In this document: positions 28,001 through 36,858 of the stretch, in pieces
Layout of the letters: each line of letters begins with the position of its first letter
Numbering within the stretch: the stretch's first letter is position 1
Assembly (NCBI RefSeq): GCF_003071065.1
Contig: NZ_QCXX01000003.1
Span: forward strand, 636,687-700,686
DNA length: 64,000 nt
Direction: 5' to 3'
From: Sphingobacterium athyrii
GTDB lineage: Bacteria > Bacteroidota > Bacteroidia > Sphingobacteriales > Sphingobacteriaceae
The notes under the pieces: generated by a model
Database searches by the model: none
Told to the model about the DNA's origin: nothing
Seen by the model: only the letters and a program-made list of their open reading frames with translations
Made by a program: the position numbers and the translations under genes

Positions 28001-30220
28001 ATGAAAGATTATGTGATTGATATTGAAGCAGAAAACAAAGAGATAAGAAAACGTTACCGTGCATTATTGCGTGCCTGTAAGCCTACTTTGCAGCGCGGGG
28101 ACAAACAAGAGATTCGTAAAGCTTTTGATTTGGCCCTGGATAGCCACAAGGAGATGCGCCGCAAATCAGGAGAACCCTATATTTATCATCCGATTGCGGT
28201 AGCGCAGATTGCCGCCGAGGAAATTGGTTTAGGGACAACCTCCATTGTATGCGCTTTGCTCCATGATGTTGTTGAGGACACTAATGTAACCTTGGACGAA
28301 ATTGAGGAAATGTTTGGAAAAAAAGTTCGTCGTATTATCGACGGATTGACAAAAATTTCCGGAATATTTGACCCCAATAGCTCGATGCAGGCTGAGAACT
28401 TTCGTAAAATGTTGCTCACGCTTGCCGATGACGTACGCGTTATCCTTATCAAATTGGCGGATAGGCTGCATAATATGCGGACGATGGAATTCATGGCAAG
28501 AGATAAGCAGTTGAAGATTGCCTCAGAGACCAGTTATCTTTATGCCCCCTTGGCGCATCGTTTGGGTTTGTATGCGATCAAATCCGAATTGGAAGACTTG
28601 TCCATGAAATTTACTGATCCGGATACCTATAAATTTATTGCGCGAAAACTGAACGAAAAGAAGGCAGAGCGGGAGAAATTCATAGGTGATTTTATCGGTC
28701 CTATTAAAGAAATTTTAGAAGAACAGGGAGTTAAAGCCGCCGTATTTGGAAGACCCAAGTCGATTCATTCGATTTGGAACAAAATGCGCAAAAAGTCAAT
28801 TCCATTTGAAGAAGTTTACGACCTATTTGCTATTCGTATCGTTATTGACGCGGTGGATGAAAAGGAAAAAACCGAATGTTGGAAAGTATATTCCATCGTA
28901 ACCGATCTATATCGTCCCAACCCGGACCGTTTACGCGATTGGATCTCTTCGCCCAAAGGAAATGGCTACGAATCGTTGCATACAACGGTAATGGGCCCCA
29001 AGGGGCAATGGGTGGAAGTACAGATTCGGACCAGGCGGATGAATGAAATTGCGGAAAAAGGATTTGCAGCACACTGGAAATACAAAGAATCCAATTCCGA
29101 TTCAGGATTGGATCAATGGATCAAAAAGGTACGTGATGTACTCAGCAGTCCTGATCAGAATGCCATGGATTTTGTGGATGATTTCAAGATGAATCTGTTC
29201 TCGGATGAAATTTTTATTTTCACACCCAAAGGCACCTTAATCCAATTACCCAACAATGCAACTGCATTGGATTTTGCTTTTGAGATCCACTCCGATATCG
29301 GCGCAAGTTGTATCGGGGCCAAAGTAAACCATAAATTGGTTCCACTTAGCCACGTTCTACAAAATGGTGATCAAGTCGAGATTATCACCTCCAGCAAACA
29401 GTCGCCAAAAGAAGACTGGCTCAATTTTGTGGTTACCGCAAAAGCGAAATCAAAAATCAGATCTTCCCTCAAAGAAGAAAAACGACGGGTCGCAGAGGAT
29501 GGAAAAGAGATTCTCGAGCGTAAATTGAAGTCTTTGAAAGTCACCTACAATACCGATAATATCAACAAAATTGCTAATTATCTGAAGTATCCAAGTTCCC
29601 AGGATCTCTTTTTTAACGTGGCCAAAGGCATCGTTGATATCAAGCAATTGCGGGAGTACGTCGCCCATGAAAAAGCGGTTGAAATCAATGCAGGATCTTC
29701 TTCGGGCAATCAGTTCAACAGTCATATTGGCGGTTTGGTTGAAAAAATCAATAAAAAGGAGTTTGACACCATCCTGATCGGTGATGATATGCAAAAAGTT
29801 GACTATACCCTAGCGCCTTGTTGCAATCCAATTCCCGGTGATGACATTTTCGGTTTTCTGACGGTCAATGATGGCATCAAGATTCATCGCACCAGCTGCC
29901 CCAATGCCTCCAAATTGATGGCGAATTACGGGTACCGTATTTTGAAGGCACGCTGGGCATCGACGAAAGACTCCGCGTTCCTGACCGGCCTGCATATTGT
30001 GGGTATCGATGACGTCGGATTGGTCAATAAGCTTACTACGGTTATTTCCCAAGAGTTTGCGGTCAACATACGCTCCCTATCCATATCGAGTAACGATGGT
30101 ATTTTTGACGGGAATATTATGGTATATGTCAATGATACACAACAATTGGAGAGCTTGATGAAAAACCTTAAACAAGTCCGGGGAATAACAGGAGTAAATC
30201 GGTATGAGTCCGAAAATTAA
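28001..30220 (+). CDS. RelA/SpoT-family (p)ppGpp synthetase/hydrolase
   Basis: The 739-residue protein has the complete long RSH layout and controls the stringent-response alarmone. The N-terminal HD hydrolase shows YHPIAVAQIAAEE, LLHDVVEDT (His88-Asp89) and LADRLHNMRTM. The synthetase shows GRPKSIHSIWNKM and NGYESLHTTVMGP. These are followed by a TGS domain (about 400-460), a helical and zinc-finger region with APCCNPIPGDD and HRTSCPNA, and a C-terminal ACT domain (about 660-739). Both catalytic centres look intact, so a bifunctional enzyme is likely. Confidence 0.95.
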   Translation: MKDYVIDIEAENKEIRKRYRALLRACKPTLQRGDKQEIRKAFDLALDSHKEMRRKSGEPYIYHPIAVAQIAAEEIGLGTTSIVCALLHDVVEDTNVTLDEIEEMFGKKVRRIIDGLTKISGIFDPNSSMQAENFRKMLLTLADDVRVILIKLADRLHNMRTMEFMARDKQLKIASETSYLYAPLAHRLGLYAIKSELEDLSMKFTDPDTYKFIARKLNEKKAEREKFIGDFIGPIKEILEEQGVKAAVFGRPKSIHSIWNKMRKKSIPFEEVYDLFAIRIVIDAVDEKEKTECWKVYSIVTDLYRPNPDRLRDWISSPKGNGYESLHTTVMGPKGQWVEVQIRTRRMNEIAEKGFAAHWKYKESNSDSGLDQWIKKVRDVLSSPDQNAMDFVDDFKMNLFSDEIFIFTPKGTLIQLPNNATALDFAFEIHSDIGASCIGAKVNHKLVPLSHVLQNGDQVEIITSSKQSPKEDWLNFVVTAKAKSKIRSSLKEEKRRVAEDGKEILERKLKSLKVTYNTDNINKIANYLKYPSSQDLFFNVAKGIVDIKQLREYVAHEKAVEINAGSSSGNQFNSHIGGLVEKINKKEFDTILIGDDMQKVDYTLAPCCNPIPGDDIFGFLTVNDGIKIHRTSCPNASKLMANYGYRILKARWASTKDSAFLTGLHIVGIDDVGLVNKLTTVISQEFAVNIRSLSISSNDGIFDGNIMVYVNDTQQLESLMKNLKQVRGITGVNRYESEN

Positions 30221-30297
30221 TCAAATGAATATCACAATTTAGAAATACTATCAAATGTCAATCTAAATTGGTAAATTTGTACAAGAATATTTTTACT

Positions 30298-30789
30298 ATG
30301 AATCAAGCTGAAAATTTTGCAACTGTAAAAAAAATCTTTGAAGCATACTTAGAAAATAAAAATCTAAGAAAAACTCCGGAGCGTTATGCTATCTTGGAAG
30401 AGATTTATTCACGTACTGATCACTTTGATGTTGAGTCTTTGTATATCCATATGAAGAACAAAAAATACCGTGTCAGCCGTGCTACAGTTTATAATACCCT
30501 CGAACTTTTGGTTTCTTGTGACTTGGTTACCAAACACCAGTTTGGCCGCAATATGGCTCAATTTGAAAAATCCTATGGCTTCAAGCAGCACGACCACGTG
30601 ATTTGTATTGAATGCAATAAGGTTGTTGAATTTTGCGACCCACGTATCAACCAGATCCAAAGCCTCATGGGGGATTTATTGAAGTTTGACATCAAGCACC
30701 ATTCTTTAAATTTATACGGTGTATGTCAAGATTGTCAAGAAAAAAATAAAAAAGAAGAAACCGTAGCTCAGGAAGCTATTTCAAATTAA
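30298..30789 (+). CDS. Fur-family metal-responsive transcriptional regulator
   Basis: The 163-residue protein has the winged-helix Fur layout. A DNA-binding half contains [15 protein letters not shown] and [15 protein letters not shown], and a dimerisation half contains [20 protein letters not shown] (metal site and first CxxC) and [10 protein letters not shown] (second CxxC). Whether it senses iron, zinc or peroxide cannot be told. I start at 30298; an upstream ATG at 30268 would add 10 residues overlapping a TAAATTTG box (30272-30279) that may be its promoter. A terminator and purA follow. Confidence 0.9.
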   Translation: MNQAENFATVKKIFEAYLENKNLRKTPERYAILEEIYSRTDHFDVESLYIHMKNKKYRVSRATVYNTLELLVSCDLVTKHQFGRNMAQFEKSYGFKQHDHVICIECNKVVEFCDPRINQIQSLMGDLLKFDIKHHSLNLYGVCQDCQEKNKKEETVAQEAISN

Positions 30790-30830
30790 TCTTATATTTT
30801 TGTTAAATATAATAGTACATTTGTTCAGGA

Positions 30831-30870
30831 ATGTTCAGGAGAAAAATTCCTGAACATTTTTATTTTTTTA
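30831..30870 (+). terminator. Terminator after the Fur-family gene
   Basis: ATGTTCAGGA and TCCTGAACAT form a 10-bp stem with a loop of 7 bases, followed by a T-rich tract. The upstream TTGTTCAGGA is a second copy of the left arm, so two pairings are possible. Confidence 0.7.
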
Positions 30871-30919
30871 ATGAGTCTATTTTTATTAATAACATTTTAA
30901 TTACTATACTTTAAAAGCT

Positions 30920-32197
30920 ATGCAAGTTGATGTGCTTTTGGGCTTACAATGGGGTGACGAGGGTAAAGGTAAAATCGTAGACGTATTTTGTCCAAAATAC
31001 GATTTAATCGCTCGTTTCCAAGGCGGCCCTAACGCCGGACACACGTTGGAATTTGATAACAAAAAATTCGTGCTCAACACAATTCCATCTGGTATCTTCA
31101 ATGAAGGTACACTAAATCTTATTGGTAATGGTGTCGTTATCGATCCGATTATCCTAAAAAGAGAATTAGACAACCTTAAGACAGCTGGTTTTGATCCGGT
31201 GGGTAAAGGCAATTTGGTATTAGCACGCAAAGCACACCTTATTTTGCCGACACACCAATTATTGGATGCTGCTTCGGAATCGAAAATGGGCGCCGGCAAG
31301 ATCGGATCTACATTGAAGGGTATCGGTCCGACCTATATGGACAAAACTGGTAGAAATGGCTTACGTGTAGGTGATACGACCCTTCCCGACTTTCAGGAGC
31401 GTTACCAAAAGTTGAAAGAAAAGCACTTGAACATTCTTTCTCACTATGGTGAAATTCCTGATTTCAGTGAAAAAGAGCAAGCATTCCTGGCTGCGATTGA
31501 ATTCATTAAAACCATTCCGCATGTCGATTCAGAGCATTTGGTCAATCAATATCTGAAAGAAGGCAAACGCGTATTGGCTGAAGGTGCCCAAGGTACTCTT
31601 TTGGATGTCGATTTCGGTTCTTACCCTTTTGTGACTTCATCCAACACGACAACTGCTGGAGCTTGTACAGGTCTTGGTATCGCACCGAACAAAATCGGTA
31701 AAGTATACGGCATTTTTAAAGCCTATGCAACACGTGTGGGTGGAGGCCCCTTCCCTACTGAACTTCATGATGAGACAGGAGAAAAACTACGTCAATTGGG
31801 TCATGAATTCGGTGCTACAACGGGACGTGCACGCCGTACAGGATGGATTGATATTCCGGCACTGAAATATGCAATCATGCTCAATGGTGTAACGGACCTT
31901 ATCATGATGAAAGCTGATGTATTGGATACTTTTGACAAGATCTACGCATGTACACATTATAACTACAATGGTGAAGTGATTGATTATATGCCGTACGAGA
32001 TTATCACACATCAGGCAGAGCCAATCTTGGAAGAAATCCAAGGGTGGAAACAAGATTTGACAGGTATCACATCTGAGGCTGAGATTCCTGAGGCATTAAG
32101 TAACTATATTTCTTATTTGGAGAAAGCGCTCGAAGTTCCGATCACGATTTTATCAGTAGGTCCGGATCGTAAACAAACATTGGCTTTATCAAAGTAA
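30920..32197 (+). CDS. purA: Adenylosuccinate synthetase
   Basis: PurA condenses IMP with aspartate using GTP, the committed step to AMP. The 425 residues carry LGLQWGDEGKGKIVD (P loop, at the N terminus), RFQGGPNAGHTLEF, GNGVVIDP, EGAQGTLLDVDFGSYPFVTSS and GGGPFPTEL, all family signatures. Three bases separate its stop from the chorismate-binding enzyme gene, so the two should share a transcript. Confidence 0.96.
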   Translation: MQVDVLLGLQWGDEGKGKIVDVFCPKYDLIARFQGGPNAGHTLEFDNKKFVLNTIPSGIFNEGTLNLIGNGVVIDPIILKRELDNLKTAGFDPVGKGNLVLARKAHLILPTHQLLDAASESKMGAGKIGSTLKGIGPTYMDKTGRNGLRVGDTTLPDFQERYQKLKEKHLNILSHYGEIPDFSEKEQAFLAAIEFIKTIPHVDSEHLVNQYLKEGKRVLAEGAQGTLLDVDFGSYPFVTSSNTTTAGACTGLGIAPNKIGKVYGIFKAYATRVGGGPFPTELHDETGEKLRQLGHEFGATTGRARRTGWIDIPALKYAIMLNGVTDLIMMKADVLDTFDKIYACTHYNYNGEVIDYMPYEIITHQAEPILEEIQGWKQDLTGITSEAEIPEALSNYISYLEKALEVPITILSVGPDRKQTLALSK

Positions 32198-32200
32198 AAT

Positions 32201-33490
32201 ATGCGGATCGAAAGTTTTGATCTTCTCGATTCTAAAGATAAATTTCATCAGAAAGCCCTGCACTGGTCGGGGCAATTTGATGAAATTTCTTTCTTTAATA
32301 GCAATGGGTCGCCAGACCAATGGGGAAGATTTGAGAGCATGCTGGCGGTGAAGGCCTTACATTCTTTTTGTGCAGATGAAAATGTACTGGATCAATTACA
32401 GCAATTCTTATTGCAACATCCGTGCGATGTTATTCCGGGATTTCTATCCTATGACCTCAAGAATGAGATTGAAGAATTACAGACCAGCACAACGGATAAG
32501 CTTGGCTTTCCATCAGCCTATTTTTTTGTCCCGGCGATTACGATAAGCATCAGCGGTATGCAAGTGCACATCCAAGCCGACGATCCAGTTGCTGTGTATC
32601 AATCCATCTGTGAGACGACAGCTCCGCAAGCTAAAGCTGCACTAGATCTGCACGTACGCTCACGGTGGACAAAAGGAGAATACTTTGATGCCTTTGATAA
32701 AGTGCAGCAACATATCCAACGTGGTGACATATACGAGGTAAATCTCTGTCAGGAGTTCTTCGCAGAAAATGCAGATATTTCTCCGATTGAGGTCTATCTA
32801 AAATTGAATGCAGTTTCACCTACCCCATTCAGTAATTTTTTTAAAGTTGGACCTCATTTTATTATGAGCGCTTCTCCAGAGCGTTTTTTGACCAAGAGAA
32901 AAGGCCGTTTAATCTCTCAACCCATCAAAGGCACAGCTAAAAGAGGCATCACTGAGCACGAAGACCGGGATATTATCAATCGTATGCTCCAGTCGCAGAA
33001 GGAGATCGCCGAAAATGTAATGATCGTAGATCTTGTTCGTAATGATTTAACACGGAGCGCGCTTCCCGGAACAGTTGAAGCCACACGTCTGTTTGAAATC
33101 CAGTCTTTTAAACAAGTACATCAGATGATATCTACAATCAGCTGCATACAGGATCCCAACGTGTCCAATATAGACGTCTTTAGACATACATTTCCTGCTG
33201 GCTCAATGACGGGTGCACCCAAAATTGCTGCCATGCGCATTTGTGATCAGATTGAAGGCTCCAAAAGAGGGATTTACGCAGGTTCGGTAGGCTATTTTGA
33301 TACTATTCGTGATGAATTTGATTTTAACGTCGTCATCCGTTCCCTCCTGTACAATCAACGCGAAAAATACCTGTCCTTTCATACCGGCGGAGCCCTTACC
33401 AACCAAGCATTGGCGGAGCAAGAATATCAGGAATGTCTTTTAAAGGCTTCCGCAATCTTGCAGGCACTCAACAGCAAGTTGGAGCAATAA
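32201..33490 (+). CDS. pabB: Aminodeoxychorismate synthase component I-like chorismate-binding enzyme
   Basis: The 429-residue protein converts chorismate with ammonia to aminodeoxychorismate for folate synthesis, or performs the equivalent anthranilate reaction. The chorismate-binding domain shows IQRGDIYEVNLCQEF, MSASPERFL, QPIKGTAKRG, ENVMIVDLVRNDLTR, TFPAGSMTGAPK and GIYAGSVGYFD. The absence of trp genes and the NLCQEF and PIKGT (Lys) forms favour PabB over TrpE. A glutamine amidotransferase partner is not encoded in the window. Confidence 0.85.
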   Translation: MRIESFDLLDSKDKFHQKALHWSGQFDEISFFNSNGSPDQWGRFESMLAVKALHSFCADENVLDQLQQFLLQHPCDVIPGFLSYDLKNEIEELQTSTTDKLGFPSAYFFVPAITISISGMQVHIQADDPVAVYQSICETTAPQAKAALDLHVRSRWTKGEYFDAFDKVQQHIQRGDIYEVNLCQEFFAENADISPIEVYLKLNAVSPTPFSNFFKVGPHFIMSASPERFLTKRKGRLISQPIKGTAKRGITEHEDRDIINRMLQSQKEIAENVMIVDLVRNDLTRSALPGTVEATRLFEIQSFKQVHQMISTISCIQDPNVSNIDVFRHTFPAGSMTGAPKIAAMRICDQIEGSKRGIYAGSVGYFDTIRDEFDFNVVIRSLLYNQREKYLSFHTGGALTNQALAEQEYQECLLKASAILQALNSKLEQ

Positions 33491-33550
33491 AACTATACTA
33501 AATTTATAGAGAATATTTTTTGCTTCAACTATTTTTTCGACCTTTGTCCT

Positions 33551-34216
33551 TTGACAATGCAGGTTCCCTATATCGACATACATACACATCGGCTTGATAT
33601 GATACAGGACGGTTTCAACCGATCTGTTATAAATATAGCATTGAACCATAATGAGACTGTCGTTGACGGAGACTGCTCTATCGGCTTACATCCATGGTAC
33701 ATCAACAGCAATACGGAAAAAGTGTTAGAATTGATGCAAACAATGATACAAAGAACGAATGTCGTGGCAATAGGCGAATGCGGCCTGGACAAAAATAGCG
33801 CTATTCCTTTCGAAAAACAGCAACAGGTTTTTGAGCAACAGATTCTCTTGGCCATTACTTTTCAGAAGCCGCTGATTATTCACTGTGTTCGTGCCTTTCA
33901 GGAAGTTTTGGCATCTTTGGTAAAAGCTAAATTTCATTTACCGGTTATCTTCCATGGCTATCGCAAGAATTGGACTTTAGCCAAACAGCTTATGGATAAA
34001 GGTTATTACCTTTCGATCGGTGTCCATTGTTTGGATGGCAGCCAGGACGAAGTCGTAAGAAATATCCCCCTTACACATTTATTTTTAGAAACAGATACCT
34101 ATACAGCAACAGAAGTTGCCACCCTATATCAATATGTCGCCCGAGTCCGATCTATTCCAGTAGAGATGTTAAAGCAGGCATTATATCATAATTATAAGAT
34201 TGTATTAAAAAAATGA
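33551..34216 (+). CDS. TatD-family metal-dependent hydrolase
   Basis: The 221-residue protein has the amidohydrolase fold of TatD deoxyribonucleases: YIDIHTHR (HxH metal ligands), IGLHPWYI, IGECGLDKNS (Glu ligand), QKPLIIHCVRAFQEVL, VIFHGYRKN and FLETDTY (Asp ligand). It is shorter than typical TatD proteins (about 260), mainly through missing loops, as is common in this phylum. Likely role: 3'-5' nuclease or phosphoesterase in the cytosol. The last 4 bases overlap the ATG of tcdA. Confidence 0.8.
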   Translation: MTMQVPYIDIHTHRLDMIQDGFNRSVINIALNHNETVVDGDCSIGLHPWYINSNTEKVLELMQTMIQRTNVVAIGECGLDKNSAIPFEKQQQVFEQQILLAITFQKPLIIHCVRAFQEVLASLVKAKFHLPVIFHGYRKNWTLAKQLMDKGYYLSIGVHCLDGSQDEVVRNIPLTHLFLETDTYTATEVATLYQYVARVRSIPVEMLKQALYHNYKIVLKK

Positions 34217-34938
34217 AAGATTTAAGTTGGCTGTCACGCACCGAGGCACTGGTCGGTAGGACAGCTTTGGAAAAATTAGCGAATTCACACGTGATGGTTC
34301 TGGGCCTGGGCGGTGTGGGTTCCTTTGCGGCTGAATTTATCTGCCGTGCGGGGGTCGGTAAAATGACCATAATAGATGGTGATACTGTAGACCCCTCCAA
34401 CAGAAATAGGCAGCTACCGGCTCTTGCAACGAACCATGGTGAAGCGAAAGCTGAAATCATGAGACAGCGCCTTTTAGCCATTAATCCAGAATTGGAATTG
34501 ACCGTGATCCAAGACTTTATTATCCCTGAAAAAATTCCGGCTTTATTGGAAATGGCGCCCGACTATTGTGTGGAAGCCATCGATAGTATTACACCGAAGT
34601 TATTCTTCATCAGGCTGGCACTGGATGCAAAAATGCCATTTGTAAGTTCAATGGGTGCAGGTGGCAAAGTTGACCCGACAAAAATTGAGATCGCAGATAT
34701 TAGCAAGTCTTATAATTGCAAACTGGCTCAACATATTCGTAAGAAGTTGCGTAAACATGGTATCCGTGAAGGTGTTAAAGTTGCCTTTTCAACTGAGCTT
34801 CCGGATAAAAGCTCCTTGCTATATACCGATGGGAGTAATTTTAAAAAGTCAGCCTATGGAACAATGTCCTATCTACCCGCTGCATTTGGAGGTGCCATTG
34901 CCTCAGTCGCTATTCGGGATTTGATGGAAAATGTTTAA
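34213..34938 (+). CDS. tcdA: tRNA threonylcarbamoyladenosine dehydratase
   Basis: TcdA cyclises the t6A base at tRNA position 37 using ATP. The 241 residues show RTEALVGRTALEKL, VLGLGGVGSFAAEFICRAGVG (nucleotide-binding glycine loop), DGDTVDPSNRNRQLPA (adenylation Asp and Arg) and VSSMGAGGKVDPT. It is an E1-like enzyme of the chromosome and distinct from the PRTRC ThiF protein at 50433-51245. The 4-base overlap with the TatD-like gene indicates coupled translation. A terminator follows. Confidence 0.92.
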   Translation: MKDLSWLSRTEALVGRTALEKLANSHVMVLGLGGVGSFAAEFICRAGVGKMTIIDGDTVDPSNRNRQLPALATNHGEAKAEIMRQRLLAINPELELTVIQDFIIPEKIPALLEMAPDYCVEAIDSITPKLFFIRLALDAKMPFVSSMGAGGKVDPTKIEIADISKSYNCKLAQHIRKKLRKHGIREGVKVAFSTELPDKSSLLYTDGSNFKKSAYGTMSYLPAAFGGAIASVAIRDLMENV

Positions 34939-34967
34939 ATTAGGGGTAAATAAACATATGCACAATA

Positions 34968-35002
34968 GTAAAAGCTACCCATCTGTTGATGCGTAGCTTT
35001 TA
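34968..35002. terminator. Terminator between tcdA and the BON lipoprotein gene
   Basis: AAAAGCTAC and GTAGCTTTT pair across a loop of about 14 bases with A/T runs on both sides. It serves convergent genes. Confidence 0.7.
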
Positions 35003-35024
35003 TATTTCCATTGAAATACGAAAA

Positions 35025-35537
35025 CTAACGACTGGTAACTCCCTTCATATCAATACCTTTAGGCTTAATATGTTCCAATCTTTTCTTTAGGGAATCCATT
35101 CGTGTTTTTTCAATATTACCTGTTACAATAATAATTCCTTCCTTTACCTGTGCTGTAATAGTCGGAAAATCTTCCAGTACCCGATTGACATCTCTAGTGA
35201 TCGTGGAATCGACCGCTCCCTCAACTATTTCATGATATTTTTCACGCGCATCTTCAGGTTCAGGAAGATTGACCATGATATTATTGTGGATTGATTTAAC
35301 ATCTTCACCTCCCGCGGCCTTTGTTTTCTCTTCAACCACTTGCTTTAATGAATCCGATCCTAATTGCCCGTTCAATGTAACATTACCCTCTTCTACATCC
35401 ACTGCTATGCCCTGGTTATCTATTAAAGCTTCTTCAATTTTTGACTTTAGCTTATCATCGGATTCTGGTGACCGGCAAGAGTGAACAAAAGGTAAAACAC
35501 CGAATGAAAATATCAAAAGTAATCTGTTTAATTTCAT
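35025..35537 (-). CDS. BON-domain lipoprotein
   Basis: The 170-residue protein has a lipoprotein signal ending FVHSCRSPE (Cys at about 21) and two BON domains. The first runs from SKIEEALIDNQGIAVDVEEGNVTLNG, the second from VLEDFPTITAQVKEGIIIVTGNIEK. BON proteins attach to phospholipids or outer-membrane components and often protect against osmotic stress. It has a single-gene context. Confidence 0.82.
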   Translation of the reverse strand: MKLNRLLLIFSFGVLPFVHSCRSPESDDKLKSKIEEALIDNQGIAVDVEEGNVTLNGQLGSDSLKQVVEEKTKAAGGEDVKSIHNNIMVNLPEPEDAREKYHEIVEGAVDSTITRDVNRVLEDFPTITAQVKEGIIIVTGNIEKTRMDSLKKRLEHIKPKGIDMKGVTSR

Positions 35538-35611
35538 CGTATCGTTTTATTTTCGTTCATAGTGAAAACAATTATGAAGGCATATTGTTTAGCTTTCTTC
35601 TTTTTCGGCAA

Positions 35612-36082
35612 TTAATAAAGCTCCAATATGGTCTGATTTAATCTGTTAAACAGAAAACTCTCTCCTATTTTTCTACCAAGGAGCAACTGCCCTATAGGCG
35701 ATGCCGCTGAAATGACAAAAACATTATTATCTCCAATTTTTATTGCCCCAATACTTGTGGCGATAAAATAAAGTCCCACATTTGTTTTGACAAGGCTTCC
35801 CAATTTAACAAAATCAGTTTTATCACCCACCGCTGACGTAATATTCGTGAGCTGTAATAAATCTTTATTCGCCTCAACAAGCTGCCCTTGATACCGATTG
35901 ATATCTTGCTGGATCATTTCCCTTGAGGTTTCATACTTATCTCCGGCGCTACTTTTCGTATCATCATTACTCGAATCCCTGGCTGTTTCCAATGCCGATT
36001 CGATCATTGCGATCCGGTCATTTGTTCGCTCGAGGGCAACTTCCAAAATATTCTTTTTTATGTTTAAATAAGTATTTGTCAT
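35612..36082 (-). CDS. GreA/GreB C-terminal-domain-like protein
   Basis: The 156-residue protein has a helical N-terminal half that can form a coiled coil (residues 5-75) and a C-terminal FKBP-like strand domain with SPIGQLLLGRKIGESFLF, which closely follows the GreA motif SPIGxALLGKxxGD. GreA-type proteins bind in the RNA polymerase secondary channel. The acidic tip residues of real GreA are not evident between the helices, although TARDSSNDDTKSSAGDKYE is an acidic turn in the right place. ATG 36082 is preferred over 36112. It lies directly before tRNA-Ser on the other strand. Confidence 0.65.
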   Translation of the reverse strand: MTNTYLNIKKNILEVALERTNDRIAMIESALETARDSSNDDTKSSAGDKYETSREMIQQDINRYQGQLVEANKDLLQLTNITSAVGDKTDFVKLGSLVKTNVGLYFIATSIGAIKIGDNNVFVISAASPIGQLLLGRKIGESFLFNRLNQTILELY

Positions 36083-36182
36083 ACTGAAAAATAAGAAATA
36101 TGTTTTATTCAAAAAAATATAAAAACAATGCGCTTATGATCAATAGCATAGGAAAAATCGTTCTTAAAAAAAGCTGCGTGGT

Positions 36183-36213
36183 ATTGCAATAACGCAAAAA
36201 ATTACTACATTTG
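36183..36213 (+). promoter_or_regulatory. Promoter of tRNA-Ser
   Basis: ATTG (36183-36186), 19 bases, then TACATTTG (36206-36213), a good Bacteroidetes -33/-7 promoter. Start of transcription is predicted just before the tRNA at 36227. Confidence 0.7.
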
Positions 36214-36226
36214 TGCACTGAAACAC

Positions 36227-36314
36227 GGAAAGGTGTCAGAGTGGTCGAATGAGCAGTCCTGGAAAGACTGTATACGGGATGACTGTATCGAGGGTTCGAA
36301 TCCCTCCCTTTCCG
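36227..36314 (+). tRNA. tRNA-Ser (anticodon GGA)
   Basis: Acceptor arm GGAAAGG pairs with CCTTTCC, anticodon stem CAGTC with GACTG around loop CTGGAAA (anticodon GGA). A long variable arm and a T arm with GGTTCGAATCC follow, and discriminator G is at 36314. CCA is not encoded. Its 3' end is the target of the adjacent integrating element. Confidence 0.95.
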
Positions 36315-36590
36315 CCGAGACATAAAAAATGCAGTTTTGAGCGCATAAACAAAGATTGTGGCAGAATCGTGGCAAAGCGATTAAACAACAGTCGGAAAAC
36401 AGCGCTAACAGGGTTAAAAACAAAATAAGTTCGAATCCCTTCCTCTCTGCAAAAGTAAAGAAAATGCTGTCTAGGGCATGTATAATAAAAATTGTGGCAA
36501 AAACGTGGCAAAACGGTTTTCGATCAATTGAAAAACAGCACTAGCAAGGGTAAAAACGAAATAAGTTCGAATCCCATCTTCTCTACAAAT
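36294..36590 (+). repeat. Tandem decayed tRNA-Ser 3' ends (attachment-site scars), about 135-bp period
   Basis: The tRNA segment GTTCGAATCCCTCCCTTTCC at 36294 recurs in decayed form as GTTCGAATCCCTTCCTCTCT at 36429 and GTTCGAATCCCATCTTCTCT at 36565, spacings of 135 and 136 bases. Each copy is preceded by ATTGTGGCA, five bases, GTGGCA and a stretch like AACAGCxCTAxCAxGGxTAAAAAC. The units look like left ends of related elements that inserted in turn at the tRNA. Confidence 0.75.
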
Positions 36591-36630
36591 TAAGGAAGCT
36601 TAAAGCTTTCATAATGGTCTAAAGGCTTTT

Positions 36631-36666
36631 AAAACCTGTAATTTTAAGTAATTACAGGTTTTTTGT
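36631..36666 (+). terminator. Hairpin terminator downstream of the attachment array
   Basis: AAAACCTGTAATT and AATTACAGGTTTT pair with a loop of about 8 bases and are followed by a T-rich run. It would insulate the island from tRNA-Ser transcription. Confidence 0.75.
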
Positions 36667-36712
36667 TTTTTTGTGCATATGCCCAAAATTTTCAAAAACA
36701 CTCCTAATTTTC

Positions 36713-36760
36713 ATGGCAGATTTGTGGCAGTTTATAAAGTCAATATAAAACTGCCACAAA
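36713..36760. promoter_or_regulatory. Putative integrase arm-binding region
   Basis: ATGGCA (36713) and GTGGCA (36724) are 11 bases apart, and TTTGTGGCAGTTT (36721-36733) is followed by its exact complement at 36748-36760. The GTGGCA core is the same as in the tRNA-proximal scars. Arm-type binding sites for the integrase encoded 100 bases downstream are a reasonable reading. Confidence 0.5.
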
Positions 36761-36858
36761 AATGAATGTAAAGTTTTGACAATTAACGTGTTAAACCTGT
36801 TATCGACTTGATTTAAGAGCAACATAATTCGAAATTTAATTTTATAAAATATTCGATT

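Noticed and set aside
30816..30823. TACATTTG as a purA promoter
   Set aside because: It lies just before a terminator hairpin and has no TTTG at 19 bases upstream, so it is not reported as a feature.
36105..36511. Three overlapping minus-strand frames with text such as GIRTLDT
   Set aside because: They are antisense to tRNA-Ser and its decayed copies. This is a well-known artefact of translating tRNA-Ser regions.
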